Assembly (NCBI GenBank): GCA_028280025.1
Contig: JANQMO010000053.1
Location: 1 to 33,672 of the forward strand
From: Chlorobium sp.
GTDB taxonomy: Bacteria > Bacteroidota > Chlorobiia > Chlorobiales > Chlorobiaceae
DNA: 33,672 nt
Direction of reading: 5' to 3'
Numbering within the stretch: position 1 is the stretch's first letter; each line of letters opens with the position of its first letter. Shown here piece after piece: positions 8,323 to 15,588 of the stretch. Both the position numbers and the translations under genes were made by a program. Below the pieces are notes generated by a model, which was not told where the DNA came from, searched no databases, and was given only the letters and a program-made list of their open reading frames with translations.

Positions 8323-8334
8323 TACAAATTTGTA
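8323..8334. promoter_or_regulatory. Candidate Lrp-type operator (12-bp perfect palindrome)
   Basis: TACAAATTTGTA is a perfect palindrome 6 bases upstream of the regulator's ATG. AT-centred palindromes of this kind are common Lrp/AsnC sites. Its position would allow autoregulation of the regulator-glnN operon. This is inferred from symmetry and position only. Confidence 0.4.
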
Positions 8335-8558
8335 TTTGTTAACACCAACATTACAAAAATAATAAGACCATTCCAAAAAAATATAAAAATGTCGCTGGCG
8401 CTCTCGATCATAAGCCTAAAAAAATAAGGAATCTCTCATCCCTGCGCAGATCGAGGTGCTGATGGAAGACACACCATGCTCATCATGGAAAATAAACCGA
8501 ATATCTCACTATTTTAGCCCTGATGGAAAATATAGTCAGTACCTTATGAAGAATCAGA

Positions 8559-8771
8559 ATGCAGCAGATCATGAACGAACAGCAACCCGGCACAACCGGA
8601 AAGGAAACACCATCAGATCAGGCCCCGCGATTCCGGAAAAGACCGCTTGAACGCCCGCCGGCAATCAACGACCTGAAGTTTATTGTCAAAGGAACGCTAT
8701 CCCTGATGGCCAAGTTCATCAATGATCTTGACTGGCTTGTTTCGAGAATCGGTTCAAAGGAGAGAAAGTGA
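8559..8771 (+). CDS. Small hypothetical protein
   Basis: A 70-residue ORF, or 66 if the second ATG at 8571 is used. The N-terminal half is polar and proline-rich (MNEQQPGTTG, RFRKRPLERPP). The C-terminal half looks like an amphipathic helix (DLKFIVKGTLSLMAKFIND followed by LDWLVSRIG). Codon choice in the second half resembles the neighbouring real genes (gac, ctg, aag, atc), which is the main support. No strong Shine-Dalgarno sequence and no family are recognised. It lies 112 bases upstream of crtQ and might be co-transcribed with it. It could be a chance ORF. Confidence 0.42.
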   Translation: MQQIMNEQQPGTTGKETPSDQAPRFRKRPLERPPAINDLKFIVKGTLSLMAKFINDLDWLVSRIGSKERK

Positions 8772-8809
8772 ACTCCGGAGTGAGCGCCTTATCTGTTCAG
8801 GGAAACAAA

Positions 8810-8836
8810 TTATCATTATATTCTGCACAATATACT
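8810..8836 (+). promoter_or_regulatory. Weak candidate promoter for crtQ
   Basis: TTATCA (8810-8815) and TATACT (8831-8836) are separated by 15 bases in an AT-rich patch about 50 bases upstream of the crtQ GTG. The spacing is short and the -35 box poor, so this is only a candidate. Confidence 0.22.
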
Positions 8837-8883
8837 ATCAGGGTCCCTGCAGGCTCAGGTGAAACAAGCAAGAATATCCTATC

Positions 8884-10245
8884 GTGAAAACAGCAGTATT
8901 CGGGGCCGGCGTGGCCGGGTTGAGCGCGGCTATAGAACTCATAGACCGCGGTTACGATGTCGAAATCTACGAGAAGAGAAAGATACTCGGCGGGAAGGTT
9001 TCCGTGTGGAAAGACAACGATGGCGACTCAATTGAATCCGGTCTGCATATCGTGTTCGGCGGCTATGAACAGTTGCAGGCATATCTCGACAGGGTCGGGG
9101 CAGGAAGTAATTACACATGGAAAGACCATGCGCTCATCTATGCAGAACCGGACGGCAAACAATCGATGTTCAGGAAAGCTGCGCTCCCGAGCCCCTGGGC
9201 GGAAGTCGTCGGCGGCATGCAGGCCGATTTCCTGACCATGTGGGACAAACTTTCCCTCATCAAAGGACTCTACCCCGCCCTTGCAGGAAACGAGGAGTAT
9301 TTCCGCAGCCAGGACCATATGACCTATTCCGAATGGCATCGCTTGAAGGGAGCCTCCGAACACTCACTTCAGAAGCTCTGGCGTGCCATCGCCCTGGCAA
9401 TGAACTTTATAGAGCCCAACGTCATCAGCGCACGGCCGATGCTGACGATATTCAAATATTTCGGAACAGATTACGCGGCAACGAAATTCGCTTTTTTCAG
9501 GGAAAACCCGGGCCAATCCATGATCGAGCCCATGAGGCAGTATATACAGAACAAAGGAGGAAGAATTTTTGTCGACGCCCGCCTTTCCCGTTTTGACCTG
9601 AATGCAAACGGCTCTGTAGAGAAGGCGGTCCTCAGCGACGGACACACGGTTGAAGCAGACGCCTACATCTCGGCGCTGCCGGTACACAGCCTGAAAAAAA
9701 TACTGCCCCGGGAGTGGCTCGTCCATGATTATTTCGCGAACCTTTTTCAGTTCACCGGCAGTCCGGTTGCCAACTGCCAGCTGTGGTTCGATAAAAAAAT
9801 TACCGATACCGACAACCTGATGTTTTCCCAGGGGACGATTTTTGCCACGTTTGCCGATGTTTCCATTACCTGTCCCGGCGACTTCCAGCAAGGTCTGGGT
9901 ACGGCAAACGGCGGGAGCGTCATGAGCATGGTGCTTGCCCCTGCCCATCACCTCATGGATATGCCCAATGAAGTCATTACCTCTCTGGTGATGAAGGACA
10001 TTCATGACCGTTTTCCGAAATCGAGAAACGCCCGTCTGCTGAAATCAACAATCGTCAAAATACCCCAGTCGGTGTACAAAGCTGTCCCCGATGTCGACAA
10101 ATTCCGGCCGGATCAAATTAGCCCTGTCGGCAATTTCTACCTTGCCGGCGATTATACCTACCAGCGGTATCTGGCGTCAATGGAGGGTGCTGCCCTCAGC
10201 GGAAAAGCCGTGGCCGAAAAACTGCATGCAAGAAAAGGAAGCTGA
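8884..10245 (+). CDS. crtQ: Zeta-carotene desaturase, CrtQ type
   Basis: This 453-residue FAD flavoprotein belongs to the plant/cyanobacterial-type carotene desaturases. It starts directly with the dinucleotide-binding motif GAGVAGLSAA (7-16), with the acidic residue ending strand 2 (EIYEKR, Glu30), then LGGKVSVW. IESGLHIVFGGYEQ (51-64) matches the conserved segment of the CrtP/CrtQ/PDS/ZDS family. The C-terminal FAD motif appears as FYLAGDYTYQRYLASMEGA. In green sulfur bacteria CrtP, CrtQ and CrtH replace the single CrtI, converting phytoene to lycopene. I choose CrtQ over CrtP on overall resemblance and neighbourhood, which is less certain than the family. The start is GTG; no clear ribosome site is seen. 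Two glycosyltransferase-like genes follow 150 bases downstream. Confidence 0.85.
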   Translation: MKTAVFGAGVAGLSAAIELIDRGYDVEIYEKRKILGGKVSVWKDNDGDSIESGLHIVFGGYEQLQAYLDRVGAGSNYTWKDHALIYAEPDGKQSMFRKAALPSPWAEVVGGMQADFLTMWDKLSLIKGLYPALAGNEEYFRSQDHMTYSEWHRLKGASEHSLQKLWRAIALAMNFIEPNVISARPMLTIFKYFGTDYAATKFAFFRENPGQSMIEPMRQYIQNKGGRIFVDARLSRFDLNANGSVEKAVLSDGHTVEADAYISALPVHSLKKILPREWLVHDYFANLFQFTGSPVANCQLWFDKKITDTDNLMFSQGTIFATFADVSITCPGDFQQGLGTANGGSVMSMVLAPAHHLMDMPNEVITSLVMKDIHDRFPKSRNARLLKSTIVKIPQSVYKAVPDVDKFRPDQISPVGNFYLAGDYTYQRYLASMEGAALSGKAVAEKLHARKGS

Positions 10246-10396
10246 TCAGACGGCACAACAGAATCTGTCCCGCTGAAGGGTTTTTTGCCCGAAACCCCCT
10301 GTTTTCAGTACTGTAATCTGCTTTTGCGGTTCATTCAGCACGCCCTTCTCGCTCATGCTGCAGAACGTCAAAACGAACCGATAACGGTTTACCGCC

Positions 10397-11005
10397 ATGC
10401 CACCGACCGGGAAATCCCTTCTCATCGTGTTTACAAGAAACCCCGTAAAAGGGAACGTAAAAACTCGTCTTGCACGCTCGACAAGTGATGAATTCGCTCT
10501 CAAGGTGTATTGCAAACTCAGAGAGATCACCTTTGGTGCCGTTTCAGCCGTCAAAGCCGATGTTGCGGTTTACTATGACGACCACATCCCTTCAAACGAC
10601 TTATTCTGCGAAAGATCGGCACAAACGTTCCTTCAGAACGGGAGCGATCTGGGTATCCGCATGAAAAACGCATTCGAACGGGGCTTCAGCGACAGCTACA
10701 GCCGGATTGTCCTGATCGGCACCGATTGTCCCGGCATGAACAGCAGGCTCCTGCAGAAAGCATTTGAAATCCTTCATTACCGGCAGGCTGTCCTGGGACC
10801 TGCCAGTGACGGAGGTTACTATCTTGTGGGCCTGACACTGCCCCTGCCCGACCTCTTTACCAACAGGGAATGGAGCACAAGCAGGGTTCTGCAGGAGGCC
10901 AAAGAGTGTCTCGAAGAGAACGGTGTGAGTTACGGTCTGCTGCCGATCCTTACCGACATCGATACCGGGGAAGATCTTCAAAACGTCAACCTTGCCATAT
11001 CGTGA
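10397..11005 (+). CDS. TIGR04282-family glycosyltransferase-like protein (DUF2064)
   Basis: The 202-residue protein has a nucleotidyl/glycosyl-transferase A-type fold. Visible are the N-terminal FTRNPVKGNVKTRLA (12-26), GTDCPG (108-113), and GPASDGGYYLVGL (134-146). These fit the TIGR04282 family (DUF2064), which databases often label arsenosugar biosynthesis glycosyltransferase. That label reflects genomic context elsewhere and is not supported here, since no ArsM, ArsS or other arsenic gene is near. Its TGA overlaps the GTG of the next gene by 4 bases, so the two are coupled. The ATG at 10397 is the first suitable start, without a clear Shine-Dalgarno sequence. Confidence 0.85.
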   Translation: MPPTGKSLLIVFTRNPVKGNVKTRLARSTSDEFALKVYCKLREITFGAVSAVKADVAVYYDDHIPSNDLFCERSAQTFLQNGSDLGIRMKNAFERGFSDSYSRIVLIGTDCPGMNSRLLQKAFEILHYRQAVLGPASDGGYYLVGLTLPLPDLFTNREWSTSRVLQEAKECLEENGVSYGLLPILTDIDTGEDLQNVNLAIS

Positions 11006-11682
11006 AAACAAGTATCATCATTCCTACCTTCAACGAAGAAAGCTCCATTGCAGATACCCTCGAAAGCATCAGGCAGGCTGCCGGGGATGCAGAGTATGAA
11101 ATCATAGTCAGCGACGCGGGAGACGACCGAACAGGACGTATCGCCGAGGATTTTCCTGTCACACTCTGCCGTTCACCCAAAGGCCGTGCTGCCCAGATGA
11201 ACAGAGGTGCGGACATGGCAACAGGAACGATCCTGTATTTCCTGCATGCCGACACACTTCCCCCTCCCGGCTTTCTCCAAACGATCACCTCGGCTGTTGA
11301 ACAGGGACAACCGGCGGGATGCTTCCAGCTCACCTTCGACGATCCGCACTGGCTGATGCAAACCTATGGGTGGTTTACCCGCTTCCCCTTTCCGCTTTGC
11401 AGAGGCGGCGACCAGACGCTCTTCATCACGCCGGATCTGTTTCAAAGGATAGGAGGTTTCAACGAACAACTCCGGGTGATGGAAGATATCGAGATCATTG
11501 AACGTATCCGGAAGCACGCCTCATTCAGCATTCTCGACGATGTAGTTGTAACCTCGGCAAGAAAATATGCCGCCAATGGAAGGATACGCCTCCAGATGAT
11601 CTTCGGTACAATCCACCTGCTTTATTCCCTGGGTTTCGACCAGGATATCATTGCCGATTATTACAGACGTACAATTGTCTGA
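11002..11682 (+). CDS. TIGR04283-family GT2 glycosyltransferase
   Basis: A 226-residue family 2 glycosyltransferase. It has SIIIPTFNEESSI (4-16), IIVSDAGDDRTG (34-45), the TIGR04283-type GRAAQMNRGA (61-70), FLHADT (80-85) in the DxD position, and RGGDQTLFI followed by FNEQLRVMEDIE in the acceptor region. No membrane segments are seen. The GTG start overlaps the preceding stop codon (GTGA). The frame continues upstream to 10870, but that part is out-of-frame coding sequence of the neighbour and not family-like. The donor and acceptor sugars are unknown. Proximity to crtQ makes a link to a glycosylated carotenoid or lipid conceivable, but nothing shows it. Confidence 0.87.
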   Translation: MKTSIIIPTFNEESSIADTLESIRQAAGDAEYEIIVSDAGDDRTGRIAEDFPVTLCRSPKGRAAQMNRGADMATGTILYFLHADTLPPPGFLQTITSAVEQGQPAGCFQLTFDDPHWLMQTYGWFTRFPFPLCRGGDQTLFITPDLFQRIGGFNEQLRVMEDIEIIERIRKHASFSILDDVVVTSARKYAANGRIRLQMIFGTIHLLYSLGFDQDIIADYYRRTIV

Positions 11683-11883
11683 AACTGCAGAAACCGGGAC
11701 AGATACGTCCCGCAGGAACAAAAAAAGTACTCATGAAAAGAGAAAAGAAGTAAAAACAGACGAAAACAGAAATTTGTTTCAATAAGGCACAATTGAATAA
11801 TTATTATATTATTGCTTAAATCATTAAATACAGTTTGCCGAAAAAGCAGCAAGAAACAGTCGTATAAATATAACCAGCATACC

Positions 11884-12585
11884 ATGGCAGAAGAATTCAA
11901 AAATACCCCGAATACCCCGGAGCCGAAGACAACAGATGTCCCGGCAATAAGCCAAACCGGTGATGCCGACTTTCCTACTCTTTTAGGCAACATCGGCCTC
12001 ATGATCGATACGTCAATCGAATCGGTCACCAAAGTAATCAATTCCGCAACTGCAATAACGCAGCAGGTTTCTGAAAACATAACGCTTACGGCAAATTCCG
12101 ATGTTGTCAAGGGCATGGTCGACAATATCGGTTCGGTGTCTCAGAGCGTCATTAAGGGTGTCAATGACACGCTTAATTCAGAACAACTGAAAAAAACGTT
12201 CGATGAACTCGGGAAGCTTGCTTCCACAGTCATAGACGGAGCAGGGTCGATCGCCAACTCACAGCAGGCACAGAACCTGTTCAATACCGTAAGCAGCGGC
12301 TTGAACCAATTGATCCAAACCATTGTTGCAACAGGGCAGCAAGGGACAGGCGGCGCCGGTCAAAAAAAGGCTGTTGAAATACCTTTTTGCTCAACCCATC
12401 AACCCGCACCTTCAGGTGAAGAAAAACAGACAACGGAAACCGTAAAATCGCAGCCGGCCTTAACGAAAAAGGAGAAACAGAAAACAACCGCCGCAGAAAA
12501 ACCGGCGCCTGCGGAAAAAGCAAAACCTGCGGAAAACGTAAAGGAGGATATTTCTCGAAAAGGGACGATTCCCCGACAGAAATAA
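11884..12585 (+). CDS. Unknown helical protein with Lys/Ala/Pro-rich tail
   Basis: I do not recognise a defined family. From the ATG at 11884 the protein has 233 residues. Residues about 30-165 are rich in Ser, Thr, Asn, Val and Ile and form repeated amphipathic segments (SIESVTKVINSATAITQQV, SVSQSVIKGVNDTLNS, TVIDGAGSIANSQQAQNLF), without charged clusters or a membrane span. The tail (about 180-233) is Lys/Glu/Ala/Pro-rich with AEKPAP-AEKAKP-AENVKE repeats. This resembles phasin-like or chlorosome-envelope-like surface proteins in general character, which is inference only. The frame is open 24 codons upstream, but that part looks non-coding. The 200 bases before it are AT-rich and may hold its promoter. 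A sigma-54 response regulator follows. Confidence 0.65.
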   Translation: MAEEFKNTPNTPEPKTTDVPAISQTGDADFPTLLGNIGLMIDTSIESVTKVINSATAITQQVSENITLTANSDVVKGMVDNIGSVSQSVIKGVNDTLNSEQLKKTFDELGKLASTVIDGAGSIANSQQAQNLFNTVSSGLNQLIQTIVATGQQGTGGAGQKKAVEIPFCSTHQPAPSGEEKQTTETVKSQPALTKKEKQKTTAAEKPAPAEKAKPAENVKEDISRKGTIPRQK

Positions 12586-12624
12586 ATCCATCGCTCCCAA
12601 TTCACCATCAGAAAGGATAAATAC

Positions 12625-14067
12625 GTGCTATATTCTGAAGACAACGAAAGGAAGGATATGTTGCACCCTGAAAAGGAAAAACAGTACCGGGTGCTGGTTG
12701 CTGATGACGATAAATCAACACGCATCCTGCTGAACCACTTCCTTCGAAAAATGGGCTATCTCCCGATAGAAGCTACAGACGGAGAAGAATGTATAGCAAT
12801 CCTGCAGGAAGAAAGCATTGACATCCTTCTCCTGGACATCAACATGCCGAAAAAGGATGGTTTTGATGTCATGCGTTATCTTCAGCAGAAAGGCAAGACG
12901 CTTCCCGTGATCATGATAACCGCCCTCAACAATATCCCCAATACGGTCAAATGCATCAAAATGGGGGCGTATGAATATCTCACCAAGCCTCTGGACGTGG
13001 ACAGGCTGGAGATTGTCATGAGAAATGCAATCAGCGAATCAGTGCTTCACGATGCTGTAACCCAGTTAAAAAAAGAACTGCGCAGCAAGGAAATTTTCAG
13101 AAATATCACAGGGGAAAGCGGAGCAATCAATAAAGCCAAGGAACAGGCTCTCCAGGTTATGGAGACCGACCTGAATGTCCTGATCATCGGGGAAAGCGGA
13201 ACGGGAAAAGAACTGTTCGCACAAGCCATCCATGAAGGCAGCAAAAGGCAAAACGGCCCGTTCATATCCGTCAACTGCGCGGCCATATCCCATGAACTTG
13301 CAGAGAGCCTCCTGTTCGGACACTCCAAGGGTTCGTTCACCGGAGCATCGAATGATCATGAAGGCTTTTTTGAACAGGCAGACAAAGGAACGCTTTTCCT
13401 TGATGAAATTGGAGACATGAACGCCGACATCCAGGCAAAAGTACTGCGCGCCATTCAGGAAAAGAAAATTCGCAGGGTTGGAGAAAAAAGCGAGCGAAGA
13501 ATCGACTTCAGAGTCATTTCGGCAACACACTGGAATTTTTCCGATGCGCTCAACAGCAATTCGTTCAGGGACGATTTGTATTACCGGCTGGAGGAGTATC
13601 CACTCTACCTCCCTCCTCTCAGGGAACGAAGAGATGACATTCTCCCGCTTGCGAAGCGTTTTCTCGAGGAATTCTGCAGCGCAAACAACATCAAGAATCT
13701 TCAGTTCACCGATGAAGCCATTGATGAGATGCTGGACTACCACTGGCCGGGCAATATCCGTGAACTCAAAAACGCAATCCAGCGATCGGCGATAAGCTGC
13801 AGAAACGGCGAGGAGATCACCTCGGTCATGCAGCATATGGGAAATCATTTCAGAAAAAAAGACAAAAGCCTGCAAACACTTGACAGTGTTTCAAGATTTG
13901 AGCCTGCGGGAGAAATAGCAAGTATCCGCAGCCTTGAAGAAATGGAGCGTGACGCCATTGAAGAAGCCTTCAAAGCATGTAAGAGAAATCCGACCAAAAC
14001 CGCCCAGGTACTCGGCATCGGAAGAGCAACCCTCTACAGGAAGCTGAAAAAGTTCGGGCTTAATTAG
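12625..14067 (+). CDS. Sigma-54-dependent response regulator (NtrC family)
   Basis: The 480-residue protein has three parts. A receiver domain (about 20-135) carries acidic residues at VADDDK, the phospho-acceptor Asp71 in LLLDINMP, and Lys121 in YLTKP. An AAA+ domain (about 155-385) has Walker A GESGTGKE (189-196), the sigma-54 contact loop as GSFTGA (236-241) in place of the common GAFTGA, Walker B GTLFLDEIGDM, and the arginine-rich FRDDLYYRL. A Fis-type helix-turn-helix (about 440-480: NPTKTAQVLGIGRATLYRKL) ends it. The GTG at 12625 follows AAAGGA; an ATG at 12658 is nearly as good. No histidine kinase is adjacent, so it is an orphan regulator here. The 3' side is full of repeats. Confidence 0.94.
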   Translation: MLYSEDNERKDMLHPEKEKQYRVLVADDDKSTRILLNHFLRKMGYLPIEATDGEECIAILQEESIDILLLDINMPKKDGFDVMRYLQQKGKTLPVIMITALNNIPNTVKCIKMGAYEYLTKPLDVDRLEIVMRNAISESVLHDAVTQLKKELRSKEIFRNITGESGAINKAKEQALQVMETDLNVLIIGESGTGKELFAQAIHEGSKRQNGPFISVNCAAISHELAESLLFGHSKGSFTGASNDHEGFFEQADKGTLFLDEIGDMNADIQAKVLRAIQEKKIRRVGEKSERRIDFRVISATHWNFSDALNSNSFRDDLYYRLEEYPLYLPPLRERRDDILPLAKRFLEEFCSANNIKNLQFTDEAIDEMLDYHWPGNIRELKNAIQRSAISCRNGEEITSVMQHMGNHFRKKDKSLQTLDSVSRFEPAGEIASIRSLEEMERDAIEEAFKACKRNPTKTAQVLGIGRATLYRKLKKFGLN

Positions 14068-14105
14068 TGACTCGTGATTAGTAAATCGTGATTCGTGAAT
14101 GGTGG
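14068..14105. repeat. Heptamer-periodic tract, GTGATTC type
   Basis: Immediately after the response regulator's stop the sequence divides into 7-base units: GTGACTC, GTGATTA, GTAAATC, GTGATTC, GTGAATG, GTGGAGA. The same family occurs at 19950-19983 after bchX. Confidence 0.7.
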
Positions 14106-14128
14106 AGAGGAAACAGGTAGTAGAAAAA

Positions 14129-14220
14129 AATGCTTGTTTTTTGAGATGTCACGTTAGTGGACAGATTGGAAGAAGTTATATAGGTCCTATAGGTCTTATG
14201 AGTCCTATAGGACCTATTAT
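14129..14220. repeat. Dispersed intergenic element, copy B, with 14-bp perfect hairpin
   Basis: This copy matches 3452-3544 over about 92 bases with roughly 7 differences. Its inverted repeat is longer: 14180-14193 (ATAGGTCCTATAGG) pairs perfectly with 14204-14217 (CCTATAGGACCTAT) around a 10-base loop. Similarity continues weakly beyond the element into a C-rich ACACCC...CACA stretch at both loci. It lies between the convergent response regulator and dut, flanked on both sides by heptamer tracts. Confidence 0.75.
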
Positions 14221-14255
14221 AAACCCCCACACCCTACATCCCACAATCTTCAATC

Positions 14256-14325
14256 AGCACTGAGAACTCGTTGCTGCTTTCAACTGAGAACCGAGAACTC
14301 GTCACTCGTCACTGGTCACTGGTGC
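14256..14325. repeat. Heptamer-periodic tract, AACTGAG/GTCACTG type, entering the 3' end of dut
   Basis: Units AACTGAG, AACCGAG, AACTCGT, CACTCGT, CACTGGT, CACTGGT follow in 7-base register. The last units lie inside the dut reading frame and encode its final residues. It is followed at 14321-14340 by the 20-base near-perfect palindrome GGTGCAGACTTGTCTGCACC, also within dut. Confidence 0.65.
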
Positions 14326-14775
14326 AGACTTGTCTGCACCAACCCCTGTATGCCCGAATCCGCCGTCGCCGCGGTCTGTCTCGGATAACGCATCCACTTC
14401 ATCGAGCGTCACCTGCTCACAACGGGCAACAACCATCTGCGCTATCCGGTCTCCATGATTCACGGTAAATGTTTTTTTCCCGTAATTGACCAGAATAATC
14501 TTTATCTCGCCCCTGTAATCGGCATCGATCGTTGCCGGTGTATTCGGTAAAGAGATCATATGTTTCAATGCGAGTCCGCTGCGAGGCCTCAACTGTGCCT
14601 CGAAACCCGGCGGCAGCTCGATGACAAGGCCGGTCGGAATAAGCTGTGTCGTGAAAGGAGCGATCTCTACAGGCTTTTCAAGGCAGGCAGCAATATCCAT
14701 ACCTGCGGCATGAAGAGTTGCGTATCGCGGAAGAATTGCGTTCCGGTTTATGCGTAGTATCTTTATGTTCAGCAT
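14302..14775 (-). CDS. dut: Deoxyuridine 5'-triphosphate nucleotidohydrolase (dUTPase)
   Basis: It hydrolyses dUTP to dUMP and pyrophosphate, keeping uracil out of DNA and supplying dTMP synthesis. All five trimeric-dUTPase motifs are present: AGMDI (24-28), RPRSGLA (63-69), NTPATIDADYRGE (78-90), GDRIAQMV (108-115) and the P-loop-like RGDGGFGHTG (135-144). The 157-residue length is slightly longer than usual (about 145-150). The extra C-terminal residues (GADKSAPVTSDE) are encoded by a palindrome and part of a heptamer repeat tract, so the stop appears to have been displaced by repeat sequence. It is convergent with the response regulator and divergent from the BshB1-type gene. Confidence 0.95.
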   Translation of the reverse strand: MLNIKILRINRNAILPRYATLHAAGMDIAACLEKPVEIAPFTTQLIPTGLVIELPPGFEAQLRPRSGLALKHMISLPNTPATIDADYRGEIKIILVNYGKKTFTVNHGDRIAQMVVARCEQVTLDEVDALSETDRGDGGFGHTGVGADKSAPVTSDE

Positions 14776-14841
14776 CAGAGAACTGTTTACAATGACCGTG
14801 GATTACATCAACTCAATCTATTCATTCGAGGAACAATTACC

Positions 14842-15585
14842 TTGGAAGAAACCACACAAAAAATGTATGCCCTTGCTTTCGGAGCCCATCCCGACGATGT
14901 CGAGCTGTCATGCGGAGCGACATTGCTCACGCTCATCGATGAAGGGCAGCCTGTAGCCGTATGCGACCTTACACAGGGAGAAATGGGAACGGCGGGAACG
15001 GCGGAAACAAGAAGAAACGAATCTCTGGAGGCAACCCGACTGATGGGATACAACGAAAGGATAACCCTCGATCTCGGCGATGCGAAGCTTCACTACCACG
15101 ACGAATCGCTACAGGAAATCATAACGGTGATCCGCCGCTTCCAGCCGTCGGTTGTCTTTGCAAACCCGCCTGATGAGCGGCATCCCGATCACATGAAAGC
15201 TTCGAGGCTTATCTACGACGCGGTTTACTATTCCGGATTGAAAAAGATCAGGACGGCATTCAACAGCAAAAACCAGGAACCATACCGGCCCAAACACCTG
15301 TTGTATTACATGCAGTTCACTCATTTCAATCCTTCGATCATTGTCGATGTCTCAAAAACATTCGAAAGGTCCAGACAAGGAATCCTTGCTTTCGGTTCAC
15401 AGTTTTACCTTGAAAGAGACCTGATAGCACCCGAAACCATGATCCAGAGAAAAGAATTTCTCACCGGTCTGGAGGCCCGGGCGCGTTACCTTGGAGAACA
15501 GACCGGCGTACGGTACGGGGAAGGATTCGTCCTTCCGGGACCACTGGGAGTCACGTCACTCAGTACACTTTTTCAGGAAACATGA
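14842..15585 (+). CDS. bshB1: BshB1-type N-acetylglucosaminyl-malate deacetylase (bacillithiol synthesis)
   Basis: A 247-residue PIG-L/LmbE-family zinc deacetylase. The metal motif AHPDDVE (15-21) and HPDH (114-117) are present, along with LTQGEMGTAGT (43-53), which is typical of the BshB1 subgroup. BshB1 removes the acetyl group from GlcNAc-malate before cysteine is added to form bacillithiol. Green sulfur bacteria are known to make N-methyl-bacillithiol, so this role fits. The start is TTG at 14842, after GAGGAA; an ATG at 14863 would remove seven residues. The following lipoprotein gene begins 3 bases after its stop. The other bsh genes are not in the window. Confidence 0.88.
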   Translation: MEETTQKMYALAFGAHPDDVELSCGATLLTLIDEGQPVAVCDLTQGEMGTAGTAETRRNESLEATRLMGYNERITLDLGDAKLHYHDESLQEIITVIRRFQPSVVFANPPDERHPDHMKASRLIYDAVYYSGLKKIRTAFNSKNQEPYRPKHLLYYMQFTHFNPSIIVDVSKTFERSRQGILAFGSQFYLERDLIAPETMIQRKEFLTGLEARARYLGEQTGVRYGEGFVLPGPLGVTSLSTLFQET

Positions 15586-15588
15586 CAA

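Noticed and set aside
11690..11725. CGGGAC...GTCCCG hairpin after the TIGR04283 gene as a terminator
   Set aside because: It is followed by an A run rather than a T run on the relevant strand, so it does not fit an intrinsic terminator.
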